This document shows positions 1 through 8,196 of a DNA stretch of 64,000 nucleotides, piece by piece. The notes under the pieces were generated by a model. The model made no database searches. It had not been told where the DNA came from and was given only the letters and a program-made list of their open reading frames with translations. The translations under genes were made by a program, and so were the position numbers. Every line of letters begins with the position of its first letter. Within the stretch, counting starts at the first letter, position 1. Location of the stretch: the NCBI RefSeq assembly GCF_003610915.1, contig NZ_NSDJ01000001.1:4154001-4218000 (forward strand), in the 5' to 3' direction. Origin of the DNA: Rahnella variigena. Lineage in GTDB: Bacteria; Pseudomonadota; Gammaproteobacteria; Enterobacterales; Enterobacteriaceae.

Positions 1-191
1 AGCACGTGGTGGCGAATATGTTCATCGTTCCAGCCGCTATTTTTGCTGGTGCGCTGAACTGGTCTCAGTATTTCCCGAACTTCGTGGCCGTATTCCTCGG
101 TAACGCTGTCGGTGGCGCGGGTTTCGTCGGGCTGATGTACTTCCTCGCCTACCGCCCTACCGCTCAGGCTCCTGCAACTGAACAACGTTAA
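1..191 (+). CDS. Formate/nitrite transporter family protein (C-terminal end, cut by window edge)
   Basis: Only the last ~63 codons are present; the frame is open to the first base. The segment reads H-V-V-A-N-M-F followed by a hydrophobic helix and a second helix with G-N-x-V-G-G. This resembles the EH(S/V)(I/V)ANM motif and last membrane helix of the FocA/NirC pentameric channels, which move formate or nitrite across the inner membrane. The tail after the last helix is short and hydrophilic (APATEQR). Whether it is FocA-, NirC- or another FNT-type channel cannot be told from this piece. A terminator shared with convergent gltX follows. Confidence 0.7.
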   Translation, partial: HVVANMFIVPAAIFAGALNWSQYFPNFVAVFLGNAVGGAGFVGLMYFLAYRPTAQAPATEQR

Positions 192-226
192 TTAAGACGT
201 TTTCACGCGAGCGTTTCGCAGAAAGC

Positions 227-261
227 AAAAAAGCCAGCCGGTTTCCCGAGCTGGCTTTTTT
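227..261. terminator. Bidirectional rho-independent terminator
   Basis: AAAAAAGCCAGC (227-238) pairs with GCTGGCTTTTTT (250-261). It is A-rich on one side and T-rich on the other, so it can stop both the channel gene (+) and gltX (-). Confidence 0.85.
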
Positions 262-279
262 ATCGCTTTTTAACAGCGA

Positions 280-1698
280 TTACTGAGCTTGTGTTTCGCG
301 CTCAGCAATAAAGGCTAACGCCATATCGATACGCGCCAGCACACGGCTCTGGCCAATAGCGTGGACGGTCACGTCAACACCCGGAGACTGACCTGCGCCT
401 GTTACCGCAACACGCAGTGGCATGCCGACTTTACCCATCCCGACTTCCAGTTCATCCGCCGTGCCCTGAATAGCGTGGTGAATGTTCTCAGCAGTCCAGT
501 CAGTGATCGCAGCCAGTTTGGCGCGAACGACTTCCAGCGGCTGACGCGCAACCGGACGTAAGTGTTTCTTCGCCGCATCGGCATCAAACTCTGCAAAGTC
601 TTCGTAGAAGTAACGGCAGGATTCTGCCATCTCTTTCAGCGTTTTGCAGCGCTCGCCCAGCAGGGTCACGATTTCGAACAGTTGCGGGCCGTTACGGGTT
701 TCGATACCGGCCTGCTCCACATGCCACAGCAAATGGGTCGCCACGTAATGCGGATCCATCGTATTGATGTAGTGATGGTTCAGCCATTGCAGTTTTTCAG
801 TGTTAAACGCACTGGCAGATTTGCTGACGTTCTCCAGTGAGAACAGCGCTTTCATTTCGTCGCGGCTGAATATTTCCTGATCGCCATGAGACCAGCCCAG
901 ACGCACCAGATAGTTCAGCAGCGCTTCCGGCAGATAGCCGTCGTCGCGGTATTGCATTACACCGACCGCGCCGTGGCGTTTAGACAGTTTTTTACCGTCG
1001 TCGCCCAGAATCATGGAAACGTGCGCGTAAACCGGTACCGGTGCGCCCAGCGCTTTCAGGATGTTGATCTGACGCGGGGTATTGTTGATATGGTCTTCGC
1101 CACGGATAACGTGAGTGATTTCCATATCCCAGTCATCAACCACAACGCAGAAGTTATAGGTCGGGGAACCGTCGGTACGGCGGATGATCAGATCATCGAG
1201 CTCGTCATTGCTGAATTCGATCGGGCCGCGGATCTGGTCATCAAAGATGACAGAACCTTCCTGCGGGTTACGAAAACGCACCACGCACGGCTCATCGGCA
1301 GCGTGATGTTCGTGGCTGTCGCGGCAACGACCGTCATAACGAGGCTTCTCGTTATTGGCCATTTGTTCTTCACGCAGCGCTTCCAGACGTTCTTTAGAGC
1401 AATAGCATTTATACGCGGTGCCGTTTTCCAGCATCTCATCAATAACTGCATTGTAGCGGTCAAAACGTTTGGTCTGGAAATACGGGCCTTCATCCCAGTC
1501 CAGATTCAGCCAGTTCATGCCATCCATAATCGCGTCGATTGCTTCCTGAGTGGAACGCTCGAGATCGGTATCTTCGATACGCAGCACAAACTCGCCGCCC
1601 AGGTTGCGGGCAAAGAGCCAGGAATAAAGCGCGGTACGGGCGCCACCGACGTGCAGATAGCCGGTCGGGCTTGGGGCAAAACGGGTTTTGATTTTCAT
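280..1698 (-). CDS. gltX: Glutamate--tRNA ligase
   Basis: Charges tRNA-Glu with glutamate in the cytoplasm (class I synthetase). 472 aa, against 471 in E. coli, and near-identical in composition throughout. The HIGH-type motif [11 protein letters not shown] is at residues 9-19 and the KMSKS-type motif KLSKRHG at about 237-243. The zinc-knuckle region has C98, C100 and C125, but residue 127 is Asp where E. coli has the His ligand; H129 is nearby and might substitute. The gene is transcribed divergently from the valU-lysV tRNA operon, the same arrangement as in E. coli. Confidence 0.98.
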   Translation of the reverse strand: MKIKTRFAPSPTGYLHVGGARTALYSWLFARNLGGEFVLRIEDTDLERSTQEAIDAIMDGMNWLNLDWDEGPYFQTKRFDRYNAVIDEMLENGTAYKCYCSKERLEALREEQMANNEKPRYDGRCRDSHEHHAADEPCVVRFRNPQEGSVIFDDQIRGPIEFSNDELDDLIIRRTDGSPTYNFCVVVDDWDMEITHVIRGEDHINNTPRQINILKALGAPVPVYAHVSMILGDDGKKLSKRHGAVGVMQYRDDGYLPEALLNYLVRLGWSHGDQEIFSRDEMKALFSLENVSKSASAFNTEKLQWLNHHYINTMDPHYVATHLLWHVEQAGIETRNGPQLFEIVTLLGERCKTLKEMAESCRYFYEDFAEFDADAAKKHLRPVARQPLEVVRAKLAAITDWTAENIHHAIQGTADELEVGMGKVGMPLRVAVTGAGQSPGVDVTVHAIGQSRVLARIDMALAFIAERETQAQ

Positions 1699-1915
1699 CT
1701 GGGTGCAACCTTAATAACGCAACGCCGAAAAACGTCGCTATCAATTAACAAAAAGTGGCTGACATTCTACCACTCTGCCCTGATTCCTCAACGCACAACC
1801 ACGGGCAGTCGTGTGGTTTAAGGCCATGAATGCGTAAAGAATCGACTACGCGGGCGAGAAACGCGCCATGTTGTCTAAAAATAAGCCGAACGATCATTTT
1901 TGTTTTTAAAAAGCG

Positions 1916-1943
1916 TTGACGTAATTTCAAGTATCCCTATAAT
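1916..1943 (+). promoter_or_regulatory. Sigma-70 promoter of the tRNA operon
   Basis: TTGACG (1916-1921), a 16-base spacer, then TATAAT (1938-1943). A GC-rich discriminator (GCGACTCC) follows, as in stringently controlled stable-RNA promoters. The upstream ~40 bases are A/T-tract rich, consistent with an UP element or Fis sites (inference). Confidence 0.85.
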
Positions 1944-1961
1944 GCGACTCCATCACGACGG

Positions 1962-2037
1962 GGGCGATTAGCTCAGTTGGTAGAGCATCTCCTTTACACG
2001 GAGGGGGTCGGCGGTTCGAGCCCGTCATCGCCCACCA
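1962..2037 (+). tRNA. valU: tRNA-Val (anticodon UAC), copy 1
   Basis: 76 nt with encoded CCA. Acceptor GGGCGAT pairs with ATCGCCC; the anticodon loop TTTACAC has anticodon TAC; the T arm contains GTTCGAGC. First gene of a four-tRNA operon in the valU-valX-valY-lysV order next to gltX known from E. coli. Confidence 0.97.
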
Positions 2038-2083
2038 CTCTTTAAGAGTGCCGCGTTGTGATAAGTAGGAAGAATTGAGAAAT

Positions 2084-2159
2084 GGGCGATTAGCTCAGTT
2101 GGTAGAGCATCTCCTTTACACGGAGGGGGTCGGCGGTTCGAGCCCGTCATCGCCCACCA
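2084..2159 (+). tRNA. valX: tRNA-Val (UAC), copy 2
   Basis: Identical over all 76 nt to the copy at 1962-2037, with encoded CCA. A 46-nt spacer separates it from the first copy. Confidence 0.97.
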
Positions 2160-2202
2160 TTTCTCAGCAAGTTTCTTCTTACATGGGGAAGTACCCAGAA
2201 GT

Positions 2203-2278
2203 GGGCGATTAGCTCAGTTGGTAGAGCATCTCCTTTACACGGAGGGGGTCGGCGGTTCGAGCCCGTCATCGCCCACCA
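2203..2278 (+). tRNA. valY: tRNA-Val (UAC), copy 3
   Basis: Third identical 76-nt copy with CCA. A 7-nt gap separates it from tRNA-Lys. Confidence 0.97.
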
Positions 2279-2285
2279 CTTCTGC

Positions 2286-2361
2286 GGGCCGTTAGCTCAG
2301 TTGGTAGAGCAGTTGACTTTTAATCAATTGGTCGCTGGTTCGAATCCAGCACGGCCCACCA
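2286..2361 (+). tRNA. lysV: tRNA-Lys (anticodon UUU)
   Basis: 76 nt with CCA. Acceptor GGGCCGT pairs with ACGGCCC; the anticodon loop CTTTTAA contains TTT. Last gene of the tRNA operon. Confidence 0.97.
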
Positions 2362-2369
2362 ATTCAGAG

Positions 2370-2393
2370 AAAAGCGCCTTTAGGCGCTTTTTT
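2370..2393 (+). terminator. Terminator of the tRNA operon
   Basis: AAAAGCGCC, loop TTTA, then GGCGCTTTTTT, nine bases after tRNA-Lys. Confidence 0.9.
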
Positions 2394-2463
2394 CGCATCT
2401 GTACTCCGGAGAAAATCCGTGATGGAGGCGAACCAGCTGCTGGTTCTATTTTTCCCCTCCCCC

Positions 2464-3273
2464 CTACTCCAGCTTAAACATCGGCACGACTTTATTGTGC
2501 AGCGCCGGGTTATCGCTTTCATCCTTCAGATTCACTCCCGACAATTTCCGCTGGAAAGATTGTTCGAGCAGCCACGCCAGCTTAAAAGCCGCCTGCGGAT
2601 AGTTCAGCCCTTCCGGACGCACATTCGAAATACAATTTCGTTCTGATTCCAGCCTTTTGGTGTGCGGCCCCCAGGTCATGTAAATCCCTAAACTGTCGGG
2701 AGATGACAATCCCGGACGCTCGCCGATCAAAATCGCCACCGCTCTGGCTTTCATCGCCTGCGCAATATCATCGCCCAGCGCAACCCGCGACTGATGCGCC
2801 AGCACTACCGGCCCGATTTTCAGCTCCAGCGTGCGCAGATAAGGCAATAACGCCGCAATCAGCGGCACAGCCTGCCGGTGTACCGCTTTCGATGACAAAC
2901 CGTCGGCGATGACCAGCACCACGTCAGCAGGCTCCGGCGTCAGCCGTTGTAATGCCTGACGGCTTTGTTCAGATAATTTGCGTCCGAGATCAGGACGGCA
3001 CAAATAGGTCGCCCTGTCAGGCGCTGCGCTGGCCACAGTCAGGGTATCCAGCCCGAGCGCGAATAATTCAGGCTCAAGCGACTGACTGTCGAATGGCTGA
3101 TGCACTGCGTCACGCGCCTGCGCATGGGCTAAACCAAAGCGCAGCAGCTCGTCCGTCGGCAGACTCGAACCGGTGCGCCCCAGCGCAATACGTGCGGCGG
3201 TAAACTGACGCAGCGTTTCCCACGGGTTGTTATGCACCAGAGGCGACAGCTCCTGCCCTTTTTCTTTATTCAT
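2464..3273 (-). CDS. eutC: Ethanolamine ammonia-lyase small subunit
   Basis: Light chain of the adenosylcobalamin-dependent lyase that converts ethanolamine to acetaldehyde and ammonia. 269 aa. It carries the family motif around ALGRTGSSLPT and the C-terminal half (I-G-E-R-P-G-L-S-S-P-D-S-L-G-I-Y) that binds the B12 cofactor with EutB. It lies 11 bases after eutB in the same operon. No shell, reactivase (eutA) or aldehyde dehydrogenase genes follow, so this is the short microcompartment-free form of the pathway. Confidence 0.95.
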   Translation of the reverse strand: MNKEKGQELSPLVHNNPWETLRQFTAARIALGRTGSSLPTDELLRFGLAHAQARDAVHQPFDSQSLEPELFALGLDTLTVASAAPDRATYLCRPDLGRKLSEQSRQALQRLTPEPADVVLVIADGLSSKAVHRQAVPLIAALLPYLRTLELKIGPVVLAHQSRVALGDDIAQAMKARAVAILIGERPGLSSPDSLGIYMTWGPHTKRLESERNCISNVRPEGLNYPQAAFKLAWLLEQSFQRKLSGVNLKDESDNPALHNKVVPMFKLE

Positions 3274-3284
3274 CAGTACAGACC

Positions 3285-4667
3285 TCAGCTCAGTTGCGGC
3301 AACTGACGCAGTAACGGATGGGACGCCCGGGTGTCCTGCAATGCGCCCTGCGGATCGATTATTTTCATTTTCTCCAGCCAGACGGCAAATTCCGGCGCAT
3401 GTTTCAGCCCGAGTAATTCACGGATGTACAACGCATCGTGGAAAGACGTGCTCTGATAATTGAGCATGATGTCATCCGCACCCGGTACGCCAATCAGGAA
3501 CGTCAGTCCGGCGGTGCCGAGCAGCGTCAGCAAAGTGTCCATATCATCCTGATCCGCTTCAGCATGGTTGGTGTAACACACATCGCAGCCCAGCGGCACG
3601 CCGAGTAATTTGCCGCAGAAATGATCTTCCAGCCCGGCACGAATGATTTGTTTACCGTCATACAGATATTCCGGGCCGATAAAACCGACCACGGTATTGA
3701 TCAGCAGCGGCGAAAAATGCCGTGCGATGGCATACGCGCGCGCCTCACAGGTTTGCTGATCGACCCCGAAATACGCATTGGCGGATAAACAACTGCCCTG
3801 CCCGGTTTCGAAATACATTACGTTATCGCCCAGCGTGCCGCGTTTCAGGCTGAGAGCCGCCTGTTGTGCTTCCGCCAGCAGCGCCAGATTGATACCAAAA
3901 CCGCTGTTCGCCGCTTCGGTTCCTGCAATCGACTGAAACACCAGATCGACCGGCGCGCCACGTTCCACCAGTTTGATGGTGTTGGTGACATGCGTCAGCA
4001 CGCAGGATTGCGTGGGAATTTCAAAACGCGTGATGATGTCATCCAGCATGTAATTCAGATTTTCCAGCAGCGGCAGACTGTCGCTGGCGGGATTAATGCC
4101 GATCACCGCATCGCCGGAACCGTACAGCAAACCGTCGAGCATACTGGCGGCAATGCCCTGCAAATTATCCGTCGGATGATTCGGTTGCAGGCGCACGCTC
4201 ATGTGCCCCGGCAACCCGATGGTATTGCGAAATTTGGTGATCACCCGGCATTTCTTCGCCACCAGGATCAGATCCTGATTGCGCATCAGTTTGCTGACCG
4301 CAGCGGCCATTTCCGGCGTGATGCCACGGGCGACAGCCGCCAGCACATGACTGTCGGTTTTCTCACTCAACAGCCAGTCACGAAAATCCCCGACGGTCAG
4401 ATGTGAAATCGCGGCAAACGCCGCGACATCGTGGGTATCAACAATCAGCCGCGTGACCTCATCGTCTTCATAGGGCACCAGCAACTGTTGCAGGAACGTT
4501 TTGAGCGGCACGTCGGCCAGCGCCATTTTCGCCGCCATGCGTTCTTCTGCACTGGAGGCAGCCACTTCAGCCAGATAGTCTCCCGAGCGCGCGGGCGAGG
4601 CCTTTGCCATCAGTTCGCGTAAATCCTTAAACTGATAACTGCGGTGACTTAATGTCGTCTGAAACAT
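3285..4667 (-). CDS. eutB: Ethanolamine ammonia-lyase large (catalytic) subunit
   Basis: 460 aa, TIM-barrel heavy chain; E. coli EutB is 453. Conserved stretches are visible: RSGDYLAEVAA near the N-terminus, VGDAVIGINP-type (G-S-G-D-A-V-I-G-I-N-P), YFETGQGSCLSA, NTVVGFIGPEYLYDGKQ, C-D-V-C-Y-T-N-H-A-E-A-D-Q-D and DDIMLNYQSTSFHD. A good Shine-Dalgarno (AGGAGTGTT) precedes the ATG. The ORF is intact, although the presumed permease gene in front of it is broken. Confidence 0.96.
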   Translation of the reverse strand: MFQTTLSHRSYQFKDLRELMAKASPARSGDYLAEVAASSAEERMAAKMALADVPLKTFLQQLLVPYEDDEVTRLIVDTHDVAAFAAISHLTVGDFRDWLLSEKTDSHVLAAVARGITPEMAAAVSKLMRNQDLILVAKKCRVITKFRNTIGLPGHMSVRLQPNHPTDNLQGIAASMLDGLLYGSGDAVIGINPASDSLPLLENLNYMLDDIITRFEIPTQSCVLTHVTNTIKLVERGAPVDLVFQSIAGTEAANSGFGINLALLAEAQQAALSLKRGTLGDNVMYFETGQGSCLSANAYFGVDQQTCEARAYAIARHFSPLLINTVVGFIGPEYLYDGKQIIRAGLEDHFCGKLLGVPLGCDVCYTNHAEADQDDMDTLLTLLGTAGLTFLIGVPGADDIMLNYQSTSFHDALYIRELLGLKHAPEFAVWLEKMKIIDPQGALQDTRASHPLLRQLPQLS

Positions 4668-4688
4668 AACACTCCTTAGCTCACCGGA

Positions 4689-4916
4689 TTATTTACCACT
4701 TTTTCCGCGCACCGGTCGCAGGCCGCGTAGTTGCAGATCTTCTGCGGCGTCCGCCCGCGCCTGATGGGTGACGCGGAACCTGACATTGGCCAGCAACATC
4801 ATGGCGGCGAAGATCAGAAACAGTAAGGTATTGTAGTAAATCATAGACATCAGGCAGACTGTTGCAAAGGCTGTACCACTTGAGAAACCCATAGCCGCCG
4901 CGGCCTGGCGCCGTAT
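4689..4916 (-). pseudogene. Remnant of an ethanolamine permease (eat-like, APC family) gene
   Basis: About 75 readable codons ending 21 bases upstream of eutB on the same strand. They encode G-F-S-S-G-T-A, one very hydrophobic helix (T-V-C-L-M-S-M-I-Y-Y-N-T-L-L-F-L-I-F) and a polar tail. This looks like the last membrane helix and tail of an amino-acid/ethanolamine permease. The frame is stopped at 4917-4919. The neighbouring frame reads A-P-G-R-G-G-Y-G-F just before the homologous part, so a frameshift is possible. In Pseudomonas and other bacteria without microcompartments the order is eat-eutB-eutC, which fits this position. Alternatively it could be a genuine small membrane protein starting at the ATG at 4892. 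Confidence 0.45.
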
Positions 4917-5038
4917 TCACGGACTGTCTGCTTCATTTTGGCGCGGGCTCCGGGAGCGGCGAACCCGAAACGGTGCGCTGAAAAAACGTCACAAAATCGC
5001 GTTACAATTCGGGCATCGCCAAAAAAGGAGTACTGCAC

Positions 5039-5617
5039 GTGATCAACCGGGAACTGCAAATTATCACCTGGCTCAGGGAAGAACCGTTGCACCTGCGGGC
5101 GCTGATGCAGGCCAGCGAACTGGGGCTGAACGATGCCTGGCTGGCGGCAGGATTTGTCCGCAATCTGGTGTGGGACCGGCTGCACGGTTATGAAAATGCC
5201 ACGCCGCTTAACGATATCGACGTGGTGTATTTCAATCCTGAGGATTGTTCGGCAGAAGCAGATGAGCGCTACGAGCAACTTCTGCAGGAAAAATCTCCAG
5301 ACTTGCCCTGGTCGGTAAAAAATCAGGCACGCATGCATGAACGCCACGGACACGCGCCTTATGTTTCCAGTGCAGAGGCCATAAGTCATTGGGTTGAGGT
5401 GGAAACCGCCATCGGCGCAAGGATGAATGCCGGCGGACAAATTGAGCTTAACGCTCCGCTCGGGCTGGATACCCTGTTTACCTTCACCATCACGCCCAAT
5501 CCGCGCCATGCGATTGCGAGCGTTTTTGCCGGACGCGTCAGCAGTAAAGGCTGGCTTGAACGCTGGCCGAAGCTAAAAGTGCAGGGTTTGAACGAAAGAA
5601 AATCGTTAAATCTGTAA
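5039..5617 (+). CDS. Nucleotidyltransferase family protein (NTP_transf_6 / DUF925 type)
   Basis: 192 aa, cytoplasmic, substrate unknown. The N-terminal half has the polymerase-beta-like signature G-F-V-R-N-L-V-W-D followed by N-D-I-D-V-V-Y-F. These are the glycine-turn helix and paired aspartates that would bind metal and nucleotide. The C-terminus keeps the family signature FTITPNP and W-x-x-R/K-W-P-x-L. The start is a GTG, chosen because AAGGAG (5025-5030) lies eight bases upstream and no ATG fits. It is a single gene between the eut remnant and the FlxA-like gene; no link to either is evident. Confidence 0.8.
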   Translation: MINRELQIITWLREEPLHLRALMQASELGLNDAWLAAGFVRNLVWDRLHGYENATPLNDIDVVYFNPEDCSAEADERYEQLLQEKSPDLPWSVKNQARMHERHGHAPYVSSAEAISHWVEVETAIGARMNAGGQIELNAPLGLDTLFTFTITPNPRHAIASVFAGRVSSKGWLERWPKLKVQGLNERKSLNL

Positions 5618-5634
5618 GGAATATGAAAAGCAGG

Positions 5635-5661
5635 TAAAGCCTCACAGTGCGATGCCGATAC
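5635..5661 (+). promoter_or_regulatory. Sigma-28 (FliA) flagellar promoter
   Basis: TAAAGCCT (5635-5642), an 11-base spacer, then GCCGATAC (5654-5661). The E. coli FliA consensus is TAAAGTTT-N11-GCCGATAA; the -35 core TAAA, the exact spacing and seven of eight -10 bases match. The start point would be about 5668-5670, leaving a ~45-base leader before the FlxA-like gene. Confidence 0.85.
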
Positions 5662-5713
5662 CAGTTAAGCACCGGTACGTGCAAAAAATTTGATTCCCAC
5701 AAAGTGAGGCTTT
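5636..5713 (+). repeat. Inverted repeat pairing the promoter -35 region with the RBS
   Basis: AAAGCCTCAC (5636-5645) is the exact reverse complement of GTGAGGCTTT (5704-5713). The right arm contains the Shine-Dalgarno (GTGAGG) and abuts the start codon at 5715; the left arm lies upstream of the sigma-28 start point. Only transcripts entering from upstream would contain both arms. Confidence 0.7.
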
Positions 5714-5714
5714 T

Positions 5715-6056
5715 ATGACGACTATCAGCGCCACCAGCAGTTCGGTGAGCACGGCGTCCACCAGTGACTCCGGCAGTGCCAGCCAGATTGCTCAGCTGAC
5801 TAAACAGATTGCCAAACTGACTGAGCAGGTGAAAAACCTGAGCAGCTCAGGCGGCAGCTCTGAAGACGTTCAGCAGCAGCAGGAACTTCTGCAACAGCAA
5901 ATCGAGATGCTGCAACAACAGATTGCTCAAATCGAACAGCAGCAGGCTCAGAAGGCACTTCAGCAGCAGCAACAACAGCAAGCCGCGGCCGAAGCGAAAA
6001 AAGAAGAAGGTGTGAATAAACCTTCGGACACCAACGCCATCGACATTTACGTCTAA
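5715..6056 (+). CDS. FlxA-like family protein
   Basis: 113 aa. A Ser/Thr-rich N-terminus (1-25) is followed by a long coiled coil (~25-95), very rich in Gln, with heptad-like I-A-Q-L-T-K-Q-I-A-K-L-T-E-Q-V and repeated LLQQQIEMLQQQ segments, then a short polar tail. This is the organisation of the FlxA family, whose E. coli founder is a FliA-dependent gene of unclear function. The sigma-28 promoter upstream supports flagellar-regulon membership, although no flagellar gene is nearby. The encoded poly-Gln tract (~82-90) is CAG/CAA rich. Confidence 0.8.
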   Translation: MTTISATSSSVSTASTSDSGSASQIAQLTKQIAKLTEQVKNLSSSGGSSEDVQQQQELLQQQIEMLQQQIAQIEQQQAQKALQQQQQQQAAAEAKKEEGVNKPSDTNAIDIYV

Positions 6057-6103
6057 TAACATACGTGTCATCGCAGTTAATGCATGAAACAGCCGGCAAG
6101 ACG

Positions 6104-7030
6104 TCAGGATCCAAACACGCCCTGCTGGCTGCGTTTTTCACTCAGCAATACCGCCTGCTCTTTGACTACCTGCCAGATAGCCTGCGCCGCGGGCGATAAA
6201 GACCGGTTTTTACGTTTCACCAGCATCAGTACGCGGTTGATTTCCGGCACCAGACTTTTAACCACCAGCTTGCTCCCTTCCGGTCCGGGCAACGCCAGCG
6301 CCGGGATAACGCTGATGCCAATCCCGGCTTCCACCATCGGGAATAACGTAGCCGGATGGCCTATTTCCTGGACAATCTCCGCCTTCACTTTCTGCGTCTT
6401 CAGTGCACCGTCGATCAGGATCCGGCTGCCTGAGGCGTAATCCTGCAGCACCAGTTTCTGACCATTCAGCGCCTGCCATTTAACCACCGGCAGCGCAGCC
6501 AGAGCATGATCTTCGCGGCACATCATCAAAAACGGTTCATGCAAAATCGGTTCGCAATCCAGATCAGTATTCTCACCGGGATCAATCACAATCCCGAAAT
6601 CTACTTCCGCGTTTCTCACACTGTTAAGCACCAGTTGCTGAGCCTGGTCGCGCAGTAACACGCGGATATCGGGATATTGCAGCGCACCGCTGGCGATACA
6701 TTGCGGCATCAGTTGCGCGGAAATCGTCTGGCTGGAAGCAATACGCACACGACCATTGTGCTGTGTACCGAAACTGCGGGTATCGAGCAGCATGGCGTGG
6801 AGTTCATCGAGCAGCGGTTCGACACGGTTCGCCAGCCGCAGACCGGCGTCAGTCAGCGCAACTTCACGCGTGGTTCTGTCAAGCAACCGCACGCCCATTT
6901 CGGCTTCCAGTTCTTTCATACTGTGGCTGACCGCCGACTGACTTAAACCAATGGACTCACCAGCCCGGCTGAAGCTGCCGTAGCGAGAAACCGCCACAAA
7001 TACGCGAAGTTGCCTGAGCGAATAATTCAT
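6104..7030 (-). CDS. yfeR: LysR-family transcriptional regulator YfeR
   Basis: 308 aa. The N-terminal winged helix-turn-helix (~5-64) contains [19 protein letters not shown]; the C-terminal periplasmic-binding-type effector domain is ~90-290. It is divergent from the sodium-symporter-like gene yfeH, the same pair and order (yfeR–yfeH–ypeB–ligA) as in E. coli. It therefore probably controls yfeH and itself from the 97-base gap. The effector is unknown from sequence. Confidence 0.88.
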   Translation of the reverse strand: MNYSLRQLRVFVAVSRYGSFSRAGESIGLSQSAVSHSMKELEAEMGVRLLDRTTREVALTDAGLRLANRVEPLLDELHAMLLDTRSFGTQHNGRVRIASSQTISAQLMPQCIASGALQYPDIRVLLRDQAQQLVLNSVRNAEVDFGIVIDPGENTDLDCEPILHEPFLMMCREDHALAALPVVKWQALNGQKLVLQDYASGSRILIDGALKTQKVKAEIVQEIGHPATLFPMVEAGIGISVIPALALPGPEGSKLVVKSLVPEINRVLMLVKRKNRSLSPAAQAIWQVVKEQAVLLSEKRSQQGVFGS

Positions 7031-7060
7031 GAATTTCCTGCATTAATGGATTAAATAAAT

Positions 7061-7074
7061 CAATTTTTTAATTG
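7061..7074. promoter_or_regulatory. Possible LysR-type operator between yfeR and yfeH
   Basis: CAATT-TTTT-AATTG, a perfect dyad in the divergent 97-base gap. LysR regulators bind AT-rich dyads in such gaps; assignment to YfeR is inference. Confidence 0.3.
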
Positions 7075-7127
7075 TATCGCAAAGGCACAGAATAGCCGCA
7101 TTCAGAAACAACTATTCGAGACTTGTT

Positions 7128-8117
7128 ATGCGCTTCTTACCCGATCGCTTTACCCTGACACTTATCGCCGTCGTCCTGCTGGCCACCTTCTTTCCGGCCA
7201 GCGGCATGTTTGTGGCGTTCTTCAATAACCTGACGATTTTCGCCATCGGCCTGCTGTTTTTCATGCACGGCGCCAAACTTTCGCGTGAAGCGATTTTTCA
7301 GGGCAGTAATAACTGGCGGCTGCATTTGTGGGTGATGTTCAGCACCTTCATTCTGTTCCCGATCCTTGGCCTGCTGTTCCAGTGGTGGCATCCGGTAGAT
7401 GTCAGCCCACAGATTTACAGCGGCTTTGTCTATCTGTGTATTCTGCCTGCCACCGTGCAGTCGGCGATTGCATTTACCTCACTGGCGGGCGGTAATGTGG
7501 CGGCCGCGGTGTGCAGCGCGTCGGCGTCAAGCCTGCTGGGAATATTTGTGTCGCCGCTGCTGGTCAGTTTGCTGATGCATGTGCAGGGCGAAACCGGCAA
7601 TGGTCTGGCGCAGGTCGGGCATATCGTGTTGCAACTGCTGGTGCCGTTTATCGCCGGACATTTGTTGCGTCCGCTGATCGGCGGCTTTGTAGAGCGTCAC
7701 CGTAAGATGATCGGCAAAACTGACCAGACGTCGATTCTGCTGGTGGTCTATTCCGCTTTCAGCGAAGCGGTCACACAGGGGATCTGGCATCAGGTAGGCC
7801 TCGGTTCACTGCTGTTTATCGTGGTGTTCAGTCTGGTGCTGCTGGCCTTTATTCTGGTGATCAACACCTACATGGCGCGCTGGATGGGCTTTAGCAAACC
7901 GGACGAAATCACCATTGTGTTCTGCGGTTCGAAGAAAAGTCTGGCGAACGGTATCCCGATGGCGAACATTCTGTTCCCGGTCAGCGCGATTGGCATGATG
8001 GTGCTGCCGCTGATGATTTTCCATCAGGTGCAGCTGATGACCTGTGCGGTTCTGGCAAAGCGTTACCAGAAAAAACAGCGGGAAGCGGCGATGAAACAAA
8101 AGCCTGTGACTGAATAA
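7128..8117 (+). CDS. yfeH: Putative sodium:solute (bile-acid-type) symporter YfeH
   Basis: 329 aa, nearly all membrane: about ten hydrophobic helices beginning TLTLIAVVLLATFFPASG. It belongs to the SBF-like/YfeH branch of the bile acid:sodium symporter superfamily. A conserved F-C-G-S-K-K-S-L-A-N-G-I-P motif is at about 264-276, near the crossover helices expected to bind sodium. A short basic C-terminus follows. Substrate not known. Divergently placed LysR regulator yfeR probably controls it. Confidence 0.88.
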   Translation: MRFLPDRFTLTLIAVVLLATFFPASGMFVAFFNNLTIFAIGLLFFMHGAKLSREAIFQGSNNWRLHLWVMFSTFILFPILGLLFQWWHPVDVSPQIYSGFVYLCILPATVQSAIAFTSLAGGNVAAAVCSASASSLLGIFVSPLLVSLLMHVQGETGNGLAQVGHIVLQLLVPFIAGHLLRPLIGGFVERHRKMIGKTDQTSILLVVYSAFSEAVTQGIWHQVGLGSLLFIVVFSLVLLAFILVINTYMARWMGFSKPDEITIVFCGSKKSLANGIPMANILFPVSAIGMMVLPLMIFHQVQLMTCAVLAKRYQKKQREAAMKQKPVTE

Positions 8118-8140
8118 GCTGGCTGGATAGCAAGCAGAAA

Positions 8141-8168
8141 AAAGGCGCTGAGTTCAGCGCCTTTGTTT
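8141..8168. terminator. Terminator between yfeH and ypeB
   Basis: AAAGGCGCTGA pairs with TCAGCGCCTTT (8141-8164), followed by GTTTT. It can serve yfeH (+) and, read the other way, the ligA-ypeB transcript. Confidence 0.75.
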
Positions 8169-8196
8169 TGGAGAAGTGACTCGTTCTGAACAGCGT

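Noticed and set aside
886..1821. A 311-codon open frame on the plus strand opposite gltX
   Set aside because: It is the complement of a fully conserved synthetase gene; the peptide has no recognisable domain and no RBS.
1962..2361. Regularly spaced identical repeats resembling a CRISPR-like or repeat array
   Set aside because: The repeats are three identical tRNA-Val genes followed by tRNA-Lys; each folds as a cloverleaf with CCA.
4693..4920. Alternative minus-strand frame before eutB beginning MNTAPGRGGYGF
   Set aside because: Only its first residues resemble a permease; the rest is out of frame with the hydrophobic helix, so it was treated as part of the frameshifted remnant.
4850..5509. 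A 219-codon minus-strand frame opposite the nucleotidyltransferase gene
   Set aside because: The plus-strand gene has a good RBS and a recognised family signature; the antisense peptide has neither.
5847..6071. Leucine-rich minus-strand ORF opposite the FlxA-like gene
   Set aside because: It is the complement of the CAG/CAA-rich coiled-coil region; leucine runs are an artefact of reading poly-Gln codons in reverse.
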